Source: JANXAZ01 sp037446605
GTDB taxonomy: Bacteria; Pseudomonadota; Alphaproteobacteria; Geminicoccales; Geminicoccaceae
Assembly (NCBI GenBank): GCA_037446605.1
Contig: JBBIIE010000013.1
Coordinates: 1-42,755 of the forward strand
Length of the DNA stretch: 42,755 nucleotides
Reading direction: 5' to 3'
The notes beneath the pieces are model-generated. The model had not been told where the DNA came from. It did not search any database and worked only from the letters and a program-made list of their open reading frames with translations. This document shows, in pieces, positions 17,827 through 26,160 of this stretch (within the stretch, counting starts at the first letter, position 1; each line of letters begins with the position of its first letter). Made by a program: the position numbers and the translations under genes.

Positions 17827-18069
17827 ATGGAGATGCGCACGACCGACCGCCAGCTCGACCTGCGCGGTCTCAACTGCCCTCTGCCGGTCCTCAAGGCGCG
17901 ACGGGTTCTGGCCCTGATGGCGCCGGGCGAGAGATTGGAAGTCCGGGTCACCGATCCGAAGGCCCCCGCCGACCTGGCCGAGCTCTGCGCAGCGGCCGGC
18001 CACCGGTTGCTGACCAGCGAGAAGCTCGGCGACGAGCACCGGGTGGTGATCGAGCGCGCCTCCCCTTGA
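17827..18069 (+). CDS. TusA-family sulfurtransferase (sulfur carrier)
   Basis: 80-residue SirA/TusA-fold protein. The persulfide-forming Cys17 lies in the CPxP signature of LDLRGLNCPLPVLKARR. TusA proteins pass sulfur from cysteine desulfurases to tRNA thiolation enzymes and, in E. coli, also influence molybdenum cofactor formation. Its place divergent from mobB-moeA fits the latter link, but that is inference. ATG 17827 follows GGGAGCGAACC. The longer open frame upstream covers the intergenic promoter region. Confidence 0.85.
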   Translation: MEMRTTDRQLDLRGLNCPLPVLKARRVLALMAPGERLEVRVTDPKAPADLAELCAAAGHRLLTSEKLGDEHRVVIERASP

Positions 18070-18239
18070 GCGCCTGTGCAAAGCGGGGATTACTCCCCTG
18101 GGTGGCCTTGTGAGATCGCAGCAATACCATAAGTTGAGCGCCGTGATCCGCCGACGAGCCCGGCGGCTCGCCACGGGAGAACGCGAGCTCGGCCCGACGA
18201 CCGACGGGGTCGCGCGGGCACGGAACGGGGACACACGAG

Positions 18240-19319
18240 GTGGCGGCATCGCTCGAGGGTCCGGAGCGGGGCGGGTGGACCGCCACGGCGGTGGCCCGGA
18301 TGCGCCCGCGATCGACGTTGATCGAGCCCCTCCTGGGGCGGGCCCGCCGCCTCTGGCTGCGCCTCGCGCGTCCGCCGGCCGTCGCCGGCGACGCGAGCAT
18401 TCGGCTCGATCCCCTGCTGCGCGCCGCCGTCGACTTCGTCTGGGAGTCCGACGCCGAGCTTCGGATCGTGCGGATCGCGGACGCAGCCCACCCGTTCGGT
18501 GACCGAGCGATACCCGTCCTGCTCGGGCGACGCTGGTCGGAGCTTCCGGCCGAGCTCGGCGAGGGCGATCCGGATCCGTACCCGCTCGTGGCGCCGCGGC
18601 ACGCCCCTGCGGAAGCCTTCTCGGGCGCACCGTTCCGCGATCTCCGCTGCAGCTTCCTCGACGAGACCGGGCTAGCCCGCACCCTCGAGGTGAGCGGGGT
18701 ACCGCTGCTCGATGGGGGCGGACGGGTCGTGGGCTATCGTGGCACGGCGCGCGAGGTCAGCGAACGGGCCCGCATGGAGCAGCAGCTCCGCCATCTGGCC
18801 GGGCACGACCCCCTGACCGGTGCGGCCAACCGGCGGCTGCTCGAGGTGGCGTTCGCCCGCGCGGTGGCGACAGCTGCGGCCACCGGCTGCCGTGTCGCCC
18901 TGATCGTCGTCGACCTCGACGGCTTCAAGCAGGTCAACGACGCCCTCGGCCACGGCGCCGGAGATGCCGTCCTGTGCGCCCTCGTCCGACGCCTGCGGCA
19001 GGGACTGACGGCCAGGGACCTCGTCGCGCGTCTGGGCGGGGACGAGTTCGCCCTGCTTCTGGGGGCAGTCCAGGATTCCGAGACACTCGGCCCGCGCCTC
19101 GCGGCGATCCGCGATCGCCTCGCCGAACCGCTCGCCGTTCAGGGCGTCACGGTCAGCCTGCGCGCCAGCTGCGGGATGGCCGTGTGGCCGGAACGGGGCA
19201 GCGGGCTCGAGGAGCTCCTGCACCATGCCGACGGCGAAATGTACCGATCCAAGCGGTCCCGGTGTCAGCGGGCGGATGGAGATCGCCCGGCGGTCGACCA
19301 CTTTCCCGTGCCCGGCTGA
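18240..19319 (+). CDS. PAS-GGDEF diguanylate cyclase
   Basis: 359-residue signalling protein predicted to make cyclic di-GMP. An N-terminal basic region (1-50) is followed by a PAS-like sensor domain (about 55-175) with a PAC-type end (VVGYRGTAREVSERARMEQQ). A GGDEF domain (about 185-345) has HDPLTGAANRR, DLDGFKQVNDALGHGAGD and the intact active-site loop RLGGDEFALLLG (GGDEF 266-270). The inhibitory I-site expected as RxxD five residues earlier reads TARD, so the first arginine is missing and product inhibition may be weak. GTG 18240 follows a GAG-rich stretch; ATG 18300 is an alternative. There is no membrane segment, so it is probably cytoplasmic. Confidence 0.9.
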   Translation: MAASLEGPERGGWTATAVARMRPRSTLIEPLLGRARRLWLRLARPPAVAGDASIRLDPLLRAAVDFVWESDAELRIVRIADAAHPFGDRAIPVLLGRRWSELPAELGEGDPDPYPLVAPRHAPAEAFSGAPFRDLRCSFLDETGLARTLEVSGVPLLDGGGRVVGYRGTAREVSERARMEQQLRHLAGHDPLTGAANRRLLEVAFARAVATAAATGCRVALIVVDLDGFKQVNDALGHGAGDAVLCALVRRLRQGLTARDLVARLGGDEFALLLGAVQDSETLGPRLAAIRDRLAEPLAVQGVTVSLRASCGMAVWPERGSGLEELLHHADGEMYRSKRSRCQRADGDRPAVDHFPVPG

Positions 19320-19423
19320 GCCCGGTCGCCGAATCGGCCTCCGAGGGCCGCCTCGCGCCCACGGCTCTTCTAGGAACGCCACGCTTCGCCTAAACGGCGA
19401 GCACCAGCAGCGAAGGCCGACCG

Positions 19424-20587
19424 ATGCGACCCATCCGATCCGAGATCCTCGCGCTCGAGCCGTCCGGCATCGGCAAGGTGGCGGCCGAGCATCTGGACGA
19501 TCCGGAGATCATCCCCCTCTGGTTCGGCGAGAGCGATCTGGTGACGCCCTCCTTCGTCGGCGAGGCGGCCAAGGCGGCGCTCGACGCCGGGCGGACGTTC
19601 TACGGTCCGACCCGCGGCCACGCCCCGGTCCGCGAGGCGCTCGAGGCCTATCTCCACCGGATCTACGGGGTCCGCGTGCACCCGGACCGGATCACGCTTC
19701 CGGGCTCGACCATGCTCACCGTGATGCTCACCTGCCAGTGTCTGGTCGAGCGCGGCGACGAGGTGATCCTGGTCTCGCCCTACTGGCCGAACATCCGCAC
19801 GGTGGTCGAGGTGCTGGGCGGTGTGCCGGTCGACGTGCGCCTCGAGGAAGGGCCGGATCGCTGGCACCTCGACCTCGACCGCGTCGTTCGGGCGATCGGC
19901 CCCAGAACCAAGGCGATCTACGTCAACAGCCCCTCCAATCCCACGGGCTGGATCATGCAGCCCGAGGAGCAGCGCGCGCTGCTGGATCTCTGTCGCAAGC
20001 ACGGGCTCGCCTTGATCGCCGACGAGGTCTACCACCGCAACGTGTTCGAGGCCCCCGATCCCGCACCCTCCTTCCTGACCCTGGCGGGGGACGAGGAGCC
20101 CGTCTTCGTCCTGAACGGCTTCTCCAAGGCCTGGGCGATGACCGGCTGGCGGCTCGGCTGGATGGTCCACCCGAAGCGCCTCGAGACCCCTCTCCGTGTT
20201 CTCTCGGAAATCAACAACACCGGTGCCACCGCCTTCGCGCAGTATGGCGGCATCGCCGCACTGGAGCAGGGCGAGGGCTTCGTGGCCGAGTTCCGCGAGC
20301 GCACGCGCGTCAACCGCGACCTCGTGATGCGGATCCTCGGCACCCATCCGCGCGTCCGTCTGCTGCGCCCCGAAGGCGCCTTCTACGCCTTCCCGCGGAT
20401 CGAAGGGCTCACCGACAGCCTCGCCTTCTGCAGGCGGCTCGTGGCCGACTGCAAGGTCGGCACGGCCGCCGGCTACACCTTCGGCGAGGGCAACGAGAGC
20501 CACATCCGGCTCTGCTTCGCGATCCACCCGGAGCGGCTGGAGATCGCACTCGAGCGCATCCGCGGTGCGCTCGACCGGATGAACTGA
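19424..20587 (+). CDS. pyridoxal-phosphate aminotransferase, class I/II
   Basis: 387-residue fold-type I aminotransferase. The active-site pattern is complete: SNPTG (171-175), D200-Y203 in IADEVYHRNVF, the Schiff-base lysine K235 in GFSKAWAMTGWRLGW and the substrate carboxylate arginine in NESHIRLCF. Relatives include aspartate/aromatic transferases and transferases of unknown specificity; I cannot assign the amino donor. ATG 19424 follows GAAGGCCGACCG. The stop overlaps the GNAT start (TGATG), so the pair is one operon and may act on the same metabolite. Confidence 0.9.
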   Translation: MRPIRSEILALEPSGIGKVAAEHLDDPEIIPLWFGESDLVTPSFVGEAAKAALDAGRTFYGPTRGHAPVREALEAYLHRIYGVRVHPDRITLPGSTMLTVMLTCQCLVERGDEVILVSPYWPNIRTVVEVLGGVPVDVRLEEGPDRWHLDLDRVVRAIGPRTKAIYVNSPSNPTGWIMQPEEQRALLDLCRKHGLALIADEVYHRNVFEAPDPAPSFLTLAGDEEPVFVLNGFSKAWAMTGWRLGWMVHPKRLETPLRVLSEINNTGATAFAQYGGIAALEQGEGFVAEFRERTRVNRDLVMRILGTHPRVRLLRPEGAFYAFPRIEGLTDSLAFCRRLVADCKVGTAAGYTFGEGNESHIRLCFAIHPERLEIALERIRGALDRMN

Positions 20588-21150
20588 TGGCGCTCGTCTG
20601 CCATCCGCTCACCCCGGATCGCTGGCCGGACCTCGAGCGGCTGTTCGGTCCCGAGCGGGGTGCGGTCGCCGGCTGCTGGTGCCTGTGGTTCCGGCTGACC
20701 CGGCGCGAGTGGGACGCGGCCGGCCGCGACGGCCGCAAGCGCGCCTTCCGCATGCTGGTCGAGCGCGGCCCACCGCCGGGCGTGCTCGGCTATCTGGGCG
20801 GCGAGCCCGTCGCCTGGGTCGCGGTCGCGGCGCGCCGCGAGCAGCCGGTGATCGAACGCTCCCGGATCACCGGCGCCCTCGACGATCGGCAGGCCTTCGC
20901 CATCACCTGCTTCTACCTCGCACCCCGCGCCCGCCGTCGCGGGCTCATGCGCCCACTGATCGCGGAAGCGGTCGGCCTCGCCCGTCACCAGGGCGCGAGG
21001 CTGGTCGAGGCCTACCCCACCGACCCGGCCCCGGGCAGCCGCGCGACCGGCTTCCGCGGTCTGCTTCGACCGTTCCTCGACGCCGGGTTCGTCGAGGTCG
21101 CCCGCCGCTCGCCCATTCGCCCGATCCTGCGTCTCGAGCTCGCCGCCTAG
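20587..21150 (+). CDS. GNAT-family N-acetyltransferase
   Basis: 187-residue acetyl-CoA transferase fold. The acetyl-CoA-binding core is AITCFYLAPRARRRGLMRPL (from about 99), with the R-x-x-G-x pattern and a preceding beta-bulge strand. The N-terminal GCWCLWFRLTRREW (residues about 29-42) resembles a subgroup of unassigned GNAT proteins that also carry a CWC-W element. The substrate is unknown. It is coupled to the upstream aminotransferase by TGATG, and its 3' end overlaps the convergent gene by four bases. Confidence 0.85.
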   Translation: MALVCHPLTPDRWPDLERLFGPERGAVAGCWCLWFRLTRREWDAAGRDGRKRAFRMLVERGPPPGVLGYLGGEPVAWVAVAARREQPVIERSRITGALDDRQAFAITCFYLAPRARRRGLMRPLIAEAVGLARHQGARLVEAYPTDPAPGSRATGFRGLLRPFLDAGFVEVARRSPIRPILRLELAA

Positions 21151-22835
21151 TCCGCGGCGGCCGCCTCCGGGGCCACCGGCTCCAGGCTCTCCGGCTCGAC
21201 CACCTCCTGGAGCGTGCCGAGGACGGCCCAATCTCCCTCCCGGCAAAGTTCCCGGACGATCACCCGTCCGGCCCTGTCGAGCCCGGCGAGCATCGGTCCC
21301 CCCTCCTGCAGCGGAGCGAGCCCCAGGAGCTTCTCGAGCTCGCCCGGCACGACCTCGATCTTCGCGCCGAGCGGACCGGCGACGATCCGACCCTCCCGGT
21401 CGCGCCAGGCGATCCAGGTGGCACCGCGTCCGTCGCCGCCGAGCAAGATGTCGTCCCGGACAGCTTCGGCCAGCACGACCGGATCGCTGCGCGGGCGGGC
21501 CTCTCGGTCGAGCCGCTGGGCGAGGAGTCGGTCCTCGGGGTCGCGGCAGGCGAGGAGGAACCCGTCCTCCTGCTCGAGCAAAGCCGGTGCCCGGGCCGAG
21601 TTCGCAGCCTGACGGAGCCCGGTCGGCCGCCAGTCGAGTGGCTCCGGCGGCGCGCGGTCGAGGCGAGCCGTCACGAGCCGGCCGTCCAGGCCCGCACCCA
21701 GGAGCAGGCTCGGGGCATCCTCGCGGGCGAGGAAGTAGAGCCGGAGCAGCGGCGGACCTTCCAGGACCTCCCACCTCGAGGTCGGATCCCCCGCCTCGCG
21801 CCAGAGGAGCTCGCCCGTTTCGTCGAGCGCCAGCACGAGCCCCGCCCCGCCGAGGTCGATCCCGGCCGGTCGTCCCTCGCCGATCGCATGCAGGAACCGC
21901 TTCGTGACGAACTTCGAAGCCAGAGGCCGCGGTTGGCCGAGCACGTCGCGGACGGTGCAGTCGATGGTGCCGTCGATCTCGAAGGCGAGCACCGCGATCG
22001 GGGTCATGCCGGTGACCCGGATCTCCTGCCGGCCGACGGCGACCGGCAGGGTCGCGACGAGCTCGACGTCGTTGCTGTCCTGGTACCGATCGGACCAGGG
22101 GCCGCGCAGCGGCGGCCGCCGCTCCGGTGGCATCCGGCCGCGAATCTGCAGCCCCTTCCAGGGAGCCTCGAGGAAGCTCACGAAGTCGTTCTCGTCGTCG
22201 TCGGTACCCCAGACGTGGACCGCGACCCGGTCCGGCGCCCGACCGAGGTCCAGGCTCTTCCCGAACGGGTCGCGCAGCCGGCCGCCGCTCTCGACCGTGA
22301 ACGAACCCGAGAGAGCGTAGTCGAGCCGGCCGTCGCCGCGCGCCGCGTCGTAGGCCGCGAGCTCGAACACGAGATCACCCGCGCTCTGATCGTCGCTGTC
22401 CGAGAGCACGCGGATCCAGCCGATCCGACAGGTGGCGGTGCGCCGGAAGGTCGAGAACCAGCCGCGGTGGCGGACCTTCTTCTGCCCGAGCGCGGTCCCC
22501 GGCCCCTCGCCCGGTACCGAGATGCGGTACCAGAACCGGCGCTCCTGCGGCAGGTCGAAGAAGCGGATCCGGTGCCGGTAGCGGGCGCTGCCGAAGAGCT
22601 CCACCTCGACCCGCTCGCGGTTCTCCTTCTCCATGTCCAGGTCGACCTTGCCGGTCACCATCCGGAACAGCTCGACCGTGGCGAAGCAGGGCCGGGTCGT
22701 CGCGAACGTGATCGTGGCGCCCTCGGGCTCCGGGCGGACCGCCACGTCGTAGATCGCCTGCGCCGGCTCGACGTCGAAGAGGATCGGTCCGAGGCTTTCC
22801 CGGACCGGCGCGAGGAGCTCGCTCGAGATCGGCAC
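21147..22835 (-). CDS. uncharacterised 562-residue multi-domain beta protein
   Basis: Not recognised as a named family. The N-terminal part (about 30-135) reads like a fibronectin-III-type domain of the metallophosphatase kind: ATITFATTRPCFATVELFR, then YRHRIRFFDLP and RFWYRISVPG. A central region (about 140-300) has acidic loops (LSDSDDQSAGD, GTDDDENDF) that could bind calcium in a C2-like fold. The C-terminal half (about 320-545) has repeated strands with W/G/D turns suggestive of a beta-propeller. No signal peptide or membrane segment is seen. GTG 22835 is chosen because GGGAGG lies five bases before it. Codon use matches its neighbours. It follows the thiolase by 117 bases on the same strand without an obvious functional link. 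Confidence 0.8.
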   Translation of the reverse strand: MPISSELLAPVRESLGPILFDVEPAQAIYDVAVRPEPEGATITFATTRPCFATVELFRMVTGKVDLDMEKENRERVEVELFGSARYRHRIRFFDLPQERRFWYRISVPGEGPGTALGQKKVRHRGWFSTFRRTATCRIGWIRVLSDSDDQSAGDLVFELAAYDAARGDGRLDYALSGSFTVESGGRLRDPFGKSLDLGRAPDRVAVHVWGTDDDENDFVSFLEAPWKGLQIRGRMPPERRPPLRGPWSDRYQDSNDVELVATLPVAVGRQEIRVTGMTPIAVLAFEIDGTIDCTVRDVLGQPRPLASKFVTKRFLHAIGEGRPAGIDLGGAGLVLALDETGELLWREAGDPTSRWEVLEGPPLLRLYFLAREDAPSLLLGAGLDGRLVTARLDRAPPEPLDWRPTGLRQAANSARAPALLEQEDGFLLACRDPEDRLLAQRLDREARPRSDPVVLAEAVRDDILLGGDGRGATWIAWRDREGRIVAGPLGAKIEVVPGELEKLLGLAPLQEGGPMLAGLDRAGRVIVRELCREGDWAVLGTLQEVVEPESLEPVAPEAAAAD

Positions 22836-22952
22836 GACGTCCTCCCGGTTCGGCGACGCGGTGCGCCGATGGGTCAGAGAACGCCAGCTCCGCTACCGAT
22901 GCAAGCCCGGCCTCGAGCGCCCCTGCCCGCCCGAGGCCGGGGTTGGCGCCGC

Positions 22953-24137
22953 TCAGACCGCCTGGAGGCAGAGCGCGATGCCCTGACCGCCGCCGATGCA
23001 CATCGTGACGACGCCCTTGCGGATGCCGTCGCGGCGCATCGAGTGGAGGAGGCGGGTGGTCTGCAACGCCCCCGTCGCACCGATCGGATGGCCGTGGGCG
23101 ATCGAATTGCCCTCGACGTTGACGACCTCTTCCGGGATCCCGAGCTCGCGCCGCACGGCGATCGCGATCGCCGCGAAGGCCTCGTTGATCTCGAACCGCT
23201 CGACCTCGCCGATCGACCAGCCGGCGCGTTGGAGCGCTTGGCGCACCGCCGGCACCGGGCCGATCCCGAACATGCCGGGCTCGACCGCGCCCACGCCCCA
23301 GCTCACGAGCCGGCCCATCGGCTGGATGCCGTGGCGTTCGACGAACCGCGGCGAGGCCAGGATCATGGCCGCGGCACCGGTGTTGAGGCCGGGGGCGTTG
23401 CCGGCGGTGATCGTCCCGTCCTTGCGGAAGGCTGGCTTGAGCTTCGCGAGGCTCTCGGCGGTCGTATCGGGACGGTTGTGCTCGTCCTTGGCGAACAGCT
23501 CCTCACCCTTGCGGGTCCGGATCCGCACCGGGGCGATCTCGGCCTCGAACCTGCCCGCCGCCTGAGCCGCGGCGAAGCGCTGCTGCGAGCGCAGCGCCCA
23601 GCGATCCTGTTCCTCGCGTGGGATCTGGTATTTCTGGACCAGATCCTCGGTGTGCCAGCCGGAATGCTGCCCCGAGAAGGCGTCGTTGAGGCCGTCGTGG
23701 AGCATCGCATCGTAGATCTGCGCGTGCCCCATGCGGTAGCCCCAGCGGCCGCCGTAGAGGAGGTAGGGGGCGGCGTCCATGTTCTCCATGCCACCGGCCA
23801 CGGCGCTCTCGAGCAGCCCGAGCACGATCTCGGCCGCCGCCGTCGCGATCGCCTGCGCCCCCGAGCCGCACACCCGGTTGACGGTCATGGCCGGGACGTC
23901 GACCGGCAGCCCGCCGCCGAGCGCCGCCTGCCGCGCCGGGTTCATTCTGTTGCCGGCCTGGATCACGTTGCCCATGACGACCGTGCCGACGGTGGCCGGG
24001 TCGAGCTTGGCGCGCTCGAGGCTCGCCCGGATCGCGATCGCGCCGAGCTCGACCGCGGGCGTGTCCTTGAGGCTGCCATTGTAGGTGCCGATCGCGGTGC
24101 GCACCGGCGCACACAGCAAAACCGTGCTCGACGTCAT
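22953..24137 (-). CDS. acetyl-CoA C-acyltransferase (thiolase)
   Basis: 394-residue thiolase. The nucleophile is Cys90 in NRVCGSGAQ; the C-terminal active-site residues are His350 in HGHPIGATGA and Cys380 in MCIGGGQG. The usual NxxGGAIALGHP segment reads NVEGNSIAHGHP, so two small residues before the catalytic histidine differ from PhaA/AtoB. It could act in acetoacetyl-CoA formation or in beta-oxidation; no hydroxyacyl-CoA dehydrogenase partner is adjacent. ATG 24137 follows GGGACGGGGATC. It lies downstream of nsrR on the same strand but the 76-base gap makes co-transcription uncertain. Confidence 0.94.
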   Translation of the reverse strand: MTSSTVLLCAPVRTAIGTYNGSLKDTPAVELGAIAIRASLERAKLDPATVGTVVMGNVIQAGNRMNPARQAALGGGLPVDVPAMTVNRVCGSGAQAIATAAAEIVLGLLESAVAGGMENMDAAPYLLYGGRWGYRMGHAQIYDAMLHDGLNDAFSGQHSGWHTEDLVQKYQIPREEQDRWALRSQQRFAAAQAAGRFEAEIAPVRIRTRKGEELFAKDEHNRPDTTAESLAKLKPAFRKDGTITAGNAPGLNTGAAAMILASPRFVERHGIQPMGRLVSWGVGAVEPGMFGIGPVPAVRQALQRAGWSIGEVERFEINEAFAAIAIAVRRELGIPEEVVNVEGNSIAHGHPIGATGALQTTRLLHSMRRDGIRKGVVTMCIGGGQGIALCLQAV

Positions 24138-24213
24138 GATCCCCGTCCCTCATTTCGACGCTCGAGCTTGTTCCATCGCATGACGGCCGCCGGCGGTCGA
24201 GTGCGGTTCCGCG

Positions 24214-24645
24214 TCACGGTACCAGGAGCTCGGCCAGCCGGCGCCGTTCGGCCACGATCTCGGCGAGCGTGGTGCGGTCGAGGACGGCGAGGAACGCCTC
24301 GAGCGCTTCGGCGAGGACCGCGCGCAGGACGCAGCCGGGCTCGAGCCGGCAGAGCCCGCTCGAGGGATCGAAGCACTCGACGAGCCGCAGATCGCTCTCG
24401 GTGACCCGCACGACGCTGCCGATGCGGATCCGCTCCGGCGACGCGCCCAAGCGGTAGCCACCGGTCCGGCCCCGCACCGAGGCGAGGAAGCCGTGCCGCG
24501 CCAAGAGGTTCGTGATCTTGCGGACGTGGCCTTCGGGGATCCGGTGGACGCGGGCGATCTCGCCCACGGTCACGAGTTCGGGGTCGCGCATCGCGGCCAG
24601 CACGAGGGCGCGCAGCGCATAGTCGGACAGTTTCGAGAGCTGCAT
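24214..24645 (-). CDS. nsrR: Rrf2-family regulator, NsrR type (NO-sensing)
   Basis: 143-residue winged-helix repressor. The N-terminal MQLSKLSDYALRALVLAA and the recognition-helix region PEGHVRKITNLLARHGFL, followed by the wing SVRGRTGGYRLG, are typical of Rrf2. Three cysteines, Cys91, Cys99 and Cys105 (C-x7-C-x5-C in VECFDPSSGLCRLEPGC), match the [Fe-S]-ligand arrangement of NsrR rather than IscR, which has a tighter cluster. NsrR releases DNA when its cluster reacts with NO. ATG 24645 has GAGG upstream. It lies 91 bases after the nitrite channel gene and downstream of the NO reductase-like operon, with a matching palindrome at that operon's promoter. Confidence 0.88.
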   Translation of the reverse strand: MQLSKLSDYALRALVLAAMRDPELVTVGEIARVHRIPEGHVRKITNLLARHGFLASVRGRTGGYRLGASPERIRIGSVVRVTESDLRLVECFDPSSGLCRLEPGCVLRAVLAEALEAFLAVLDRTTLAEIVAERRRLAELLVP

Positions 24646-24696
24646 CCTGCCTCGAGTCGCGGGTCGCGCACCCTTCGCCCCTGCCCCGAGCGGCGA

Positions 24697-24720
24697 CCGG
24701 CCGGAACTTAGCCGGACCGG
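24697..24720 (-). terminator. stem-loop between the nitrite channel gene and nsrR
   Basis: CCGGCCGG (24697-24704) can pair with CCGGACCGG (24712-24720) with one bulged base and a 7-base loop. It lies 17 bases after the channel gene's stop. There is no T run, so it may only attenuate read-through into nsrR. Confidence 0.3.
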
Positions 24721-24736
24721 CATCGTCTCGGCAGCC

Positions 24737-25561
24737 CTACGGTGTCGCAGTGCCGGAGCGGAGGGTCTCGCGAGGCTCGGAGCTGCCCGGGTGCGGGCTC
24801 GGACGGAGGACGGCGGCGTAGCCGAGGCCCAGGACGAGCGCCCCGGCGATCGCATTGCCGAGACTGACCCAGAGCAGGTTGTGGAGAATTCCGGCGATGT
24901 CGAGTGTCGGAGCGATCCCGGAAAGATAGGCCGTCGCGAAAATCGTCATGTTGGCGATCGAATGTTCGAAGCCGCACGCGATGAACGCGAACAGGCACCA
25001 GAAGATCAAGATGCAGCGCGCGGTATCGCTCTGCGCCCGTTCGGAAGTCCAAAGGGCCAAGCAGACGAGCCAGTTGCAGAGGATGGCCCGGGCCAGGAGC
25101 GCAAGGGCTCCGGACTCCGCCTTGTAGAGGGCGACCTCACGCAGTAGCGAGGCGGCGGGCGCGAGGATCCGGCTGCCACCCAGAACGAACAGAGCGGCGA
25201 GAACGATCGCTCCCGACAGATTGCCGATCCACGTCCAGCCGAAAGCGAGCGCGAGCGTCGAGCCGTCGATCCGGCGCCTGAGCAGGCCGATCGTCATGGA
25301 GAGGGTGTGGCCCGTGAACAATTCGGAGCCCGCGAAGACGACGAGGGTCAAGGCGATCCCGAAGCTCGTGCCCATGACGAGTGGCCGCAAGGCCGGGTCG
25401 AGCGGCTCGCCGACCGAGAAAATCAGGAGGATACCCGCGCCCACATAGGCCCCGGCGAAGGCCGCCGCGATCGTGAAGCCGAGCGGATTTTCGCGCATCG
25501 CCCGGGCTTTGCGCTCCGCCGCATCGGCGAAGCTCGCGAAGGTCTCATCGAGCGAGCGCAT
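24737..25561 (-). CDS. formate/nitrite transporter (FNT/NirC-like channel)
   Basis: 274-residue pentameric-channel family protein with six membrane helices. FNT signatures are FAGSELFTGHTLSM, ILCNWLVCLALW and CGFEHSIANM with the central pore histidine. FNT proteins move formate, nitrite or related monovalent anions. ATG 25561 overlaps the stop of the preceding orf1 (TGATG) and has GAGGGGC upstream, so it belongs to the NO reductase-like operon; nitrite is the likelier substrate in that setting (inference). The C-terminal tail is short and charged. Confidence 0.9.
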   Translation of the reverse strand: MRSLDETFASFADAAERKARAMRENPLGFTIAAAFAGAYVGAGILLIFSVGEPLDPALRPLVMGTSFGIALTLVVFAGSELFTGHTLSMTIGLLRRRIDGSTLALAFGWTWIGNLSGAIVLAALFVLGGSRILAPAASLLREVALYKAESGALALLARAILCNWLVCLALWTSERAQSDTARCILIFWCLFAFIACGFEHSIANMTIFATAYLSGIAPTLDIAGILHNLLWVSLGNAIAGALVLGLGYAAVLRPSPHPGSSEPRETLRSGTATP

Positions 25562-26160
25562 CAGGCGGCCCCTCGCGCAGGGAGCTGAACGATCCGGCGT
25601 CGCGCCGCTCCGTCGGCTGGCCCGCCGGCACACAGCCGACCGAGCCAGAGCAGGAAGGCGGAGACGGCGAGCAGAAGGAGCGCGGTGCCGAGTTCGTCCT
25701 GCTCGCTGCGCAGATAGCGCAAGCAGAGCCGCTCCGGCAGTGCGGTGTAGAGCCAGCCCATCGCCGCTGCCATGGCCAGCGTCTGGGCGGCGAGCAACTG
25801 TCGGGCGAGCCAGGGAACCCGCGGCAGGCTGCGGGCCAGCGCCGCCCCGGCGATCGACAGCGACGCCAACTTGGCAGCTTCGAAGCGGAGGTCGGCGAGG
25901 CTCGCGTCGATCGACCGCGGCAGCATCCAAAAAGCCGAAATCGCAGCCGCGAGCGCGAGGCCCGTGGCACCGCCGCGGTTCCACCGGGTGGGCCCGCAGG
26001 GAGGGCCGGCCACGAGCGCCCCGGCGGCGAGCAGGAGCGGGAACTGGACGAGGAGGTGGGTGACGAGCCGCGCCTCGAGCGTCTCCCGGACGAGCCAGGC
26101 CGCGAGGAACGCGACCGATCCGGTCAGGACCCCCGGCCAGTTGTCGACCGTGCGGCTCAC
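25561..26160 (-). CDS. membrane protein at the orf1 position of the norSY-senC-orf1 cluster
   Basis: 199 residues with about five hydrophobic segments (near 13-30, 35-52, 65-80, 95-110 and 120-175) and small polar loops. No metal or cofactor motif stands out. Its family is not recognised from sequence; its place after a SCO/SenC gene matches the unassigned 'orf1' of sNOR clusters, where an assembly role has been suggested only by linkage. GTG 26160 overlaps the SCO stop (GTGA), and its own stop overlaps the channel gene start (TGATG), so it is translated as part of the operon. Confidence 0.75.
   Translation of the reverse strand: MSRTVDNWPGVLTGSVAFLAAWLVRETLEARLVTHLLVQFPLLLAAGALVAGPPCGPTRWNRGGATGLALAAAISAFWMLPRSIDASLADLRFEAAKLASLSIAGAALARSLPRVPWLARQLLAAQTLAMAAAMGWLYTALPERLCLRYLRSEQDELGTALLLLAVSAFLLWLGRLCAGGPADGAARRRIVQLPARGAA

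Noticed and set aside
22953..24645. Thiolase and nsrR as a single functional unit
   Set aside because: 76-base gap, separate ribosome sites and no metabolic link; adjacency taken as chance.
24214..24645. IscR instead of NsrR
   Set aside because: Cysteine spacing C-x7-C-x5-C fits NsrR, and the gene is far from the desulfurase group but next to the NO reductase-like operon.
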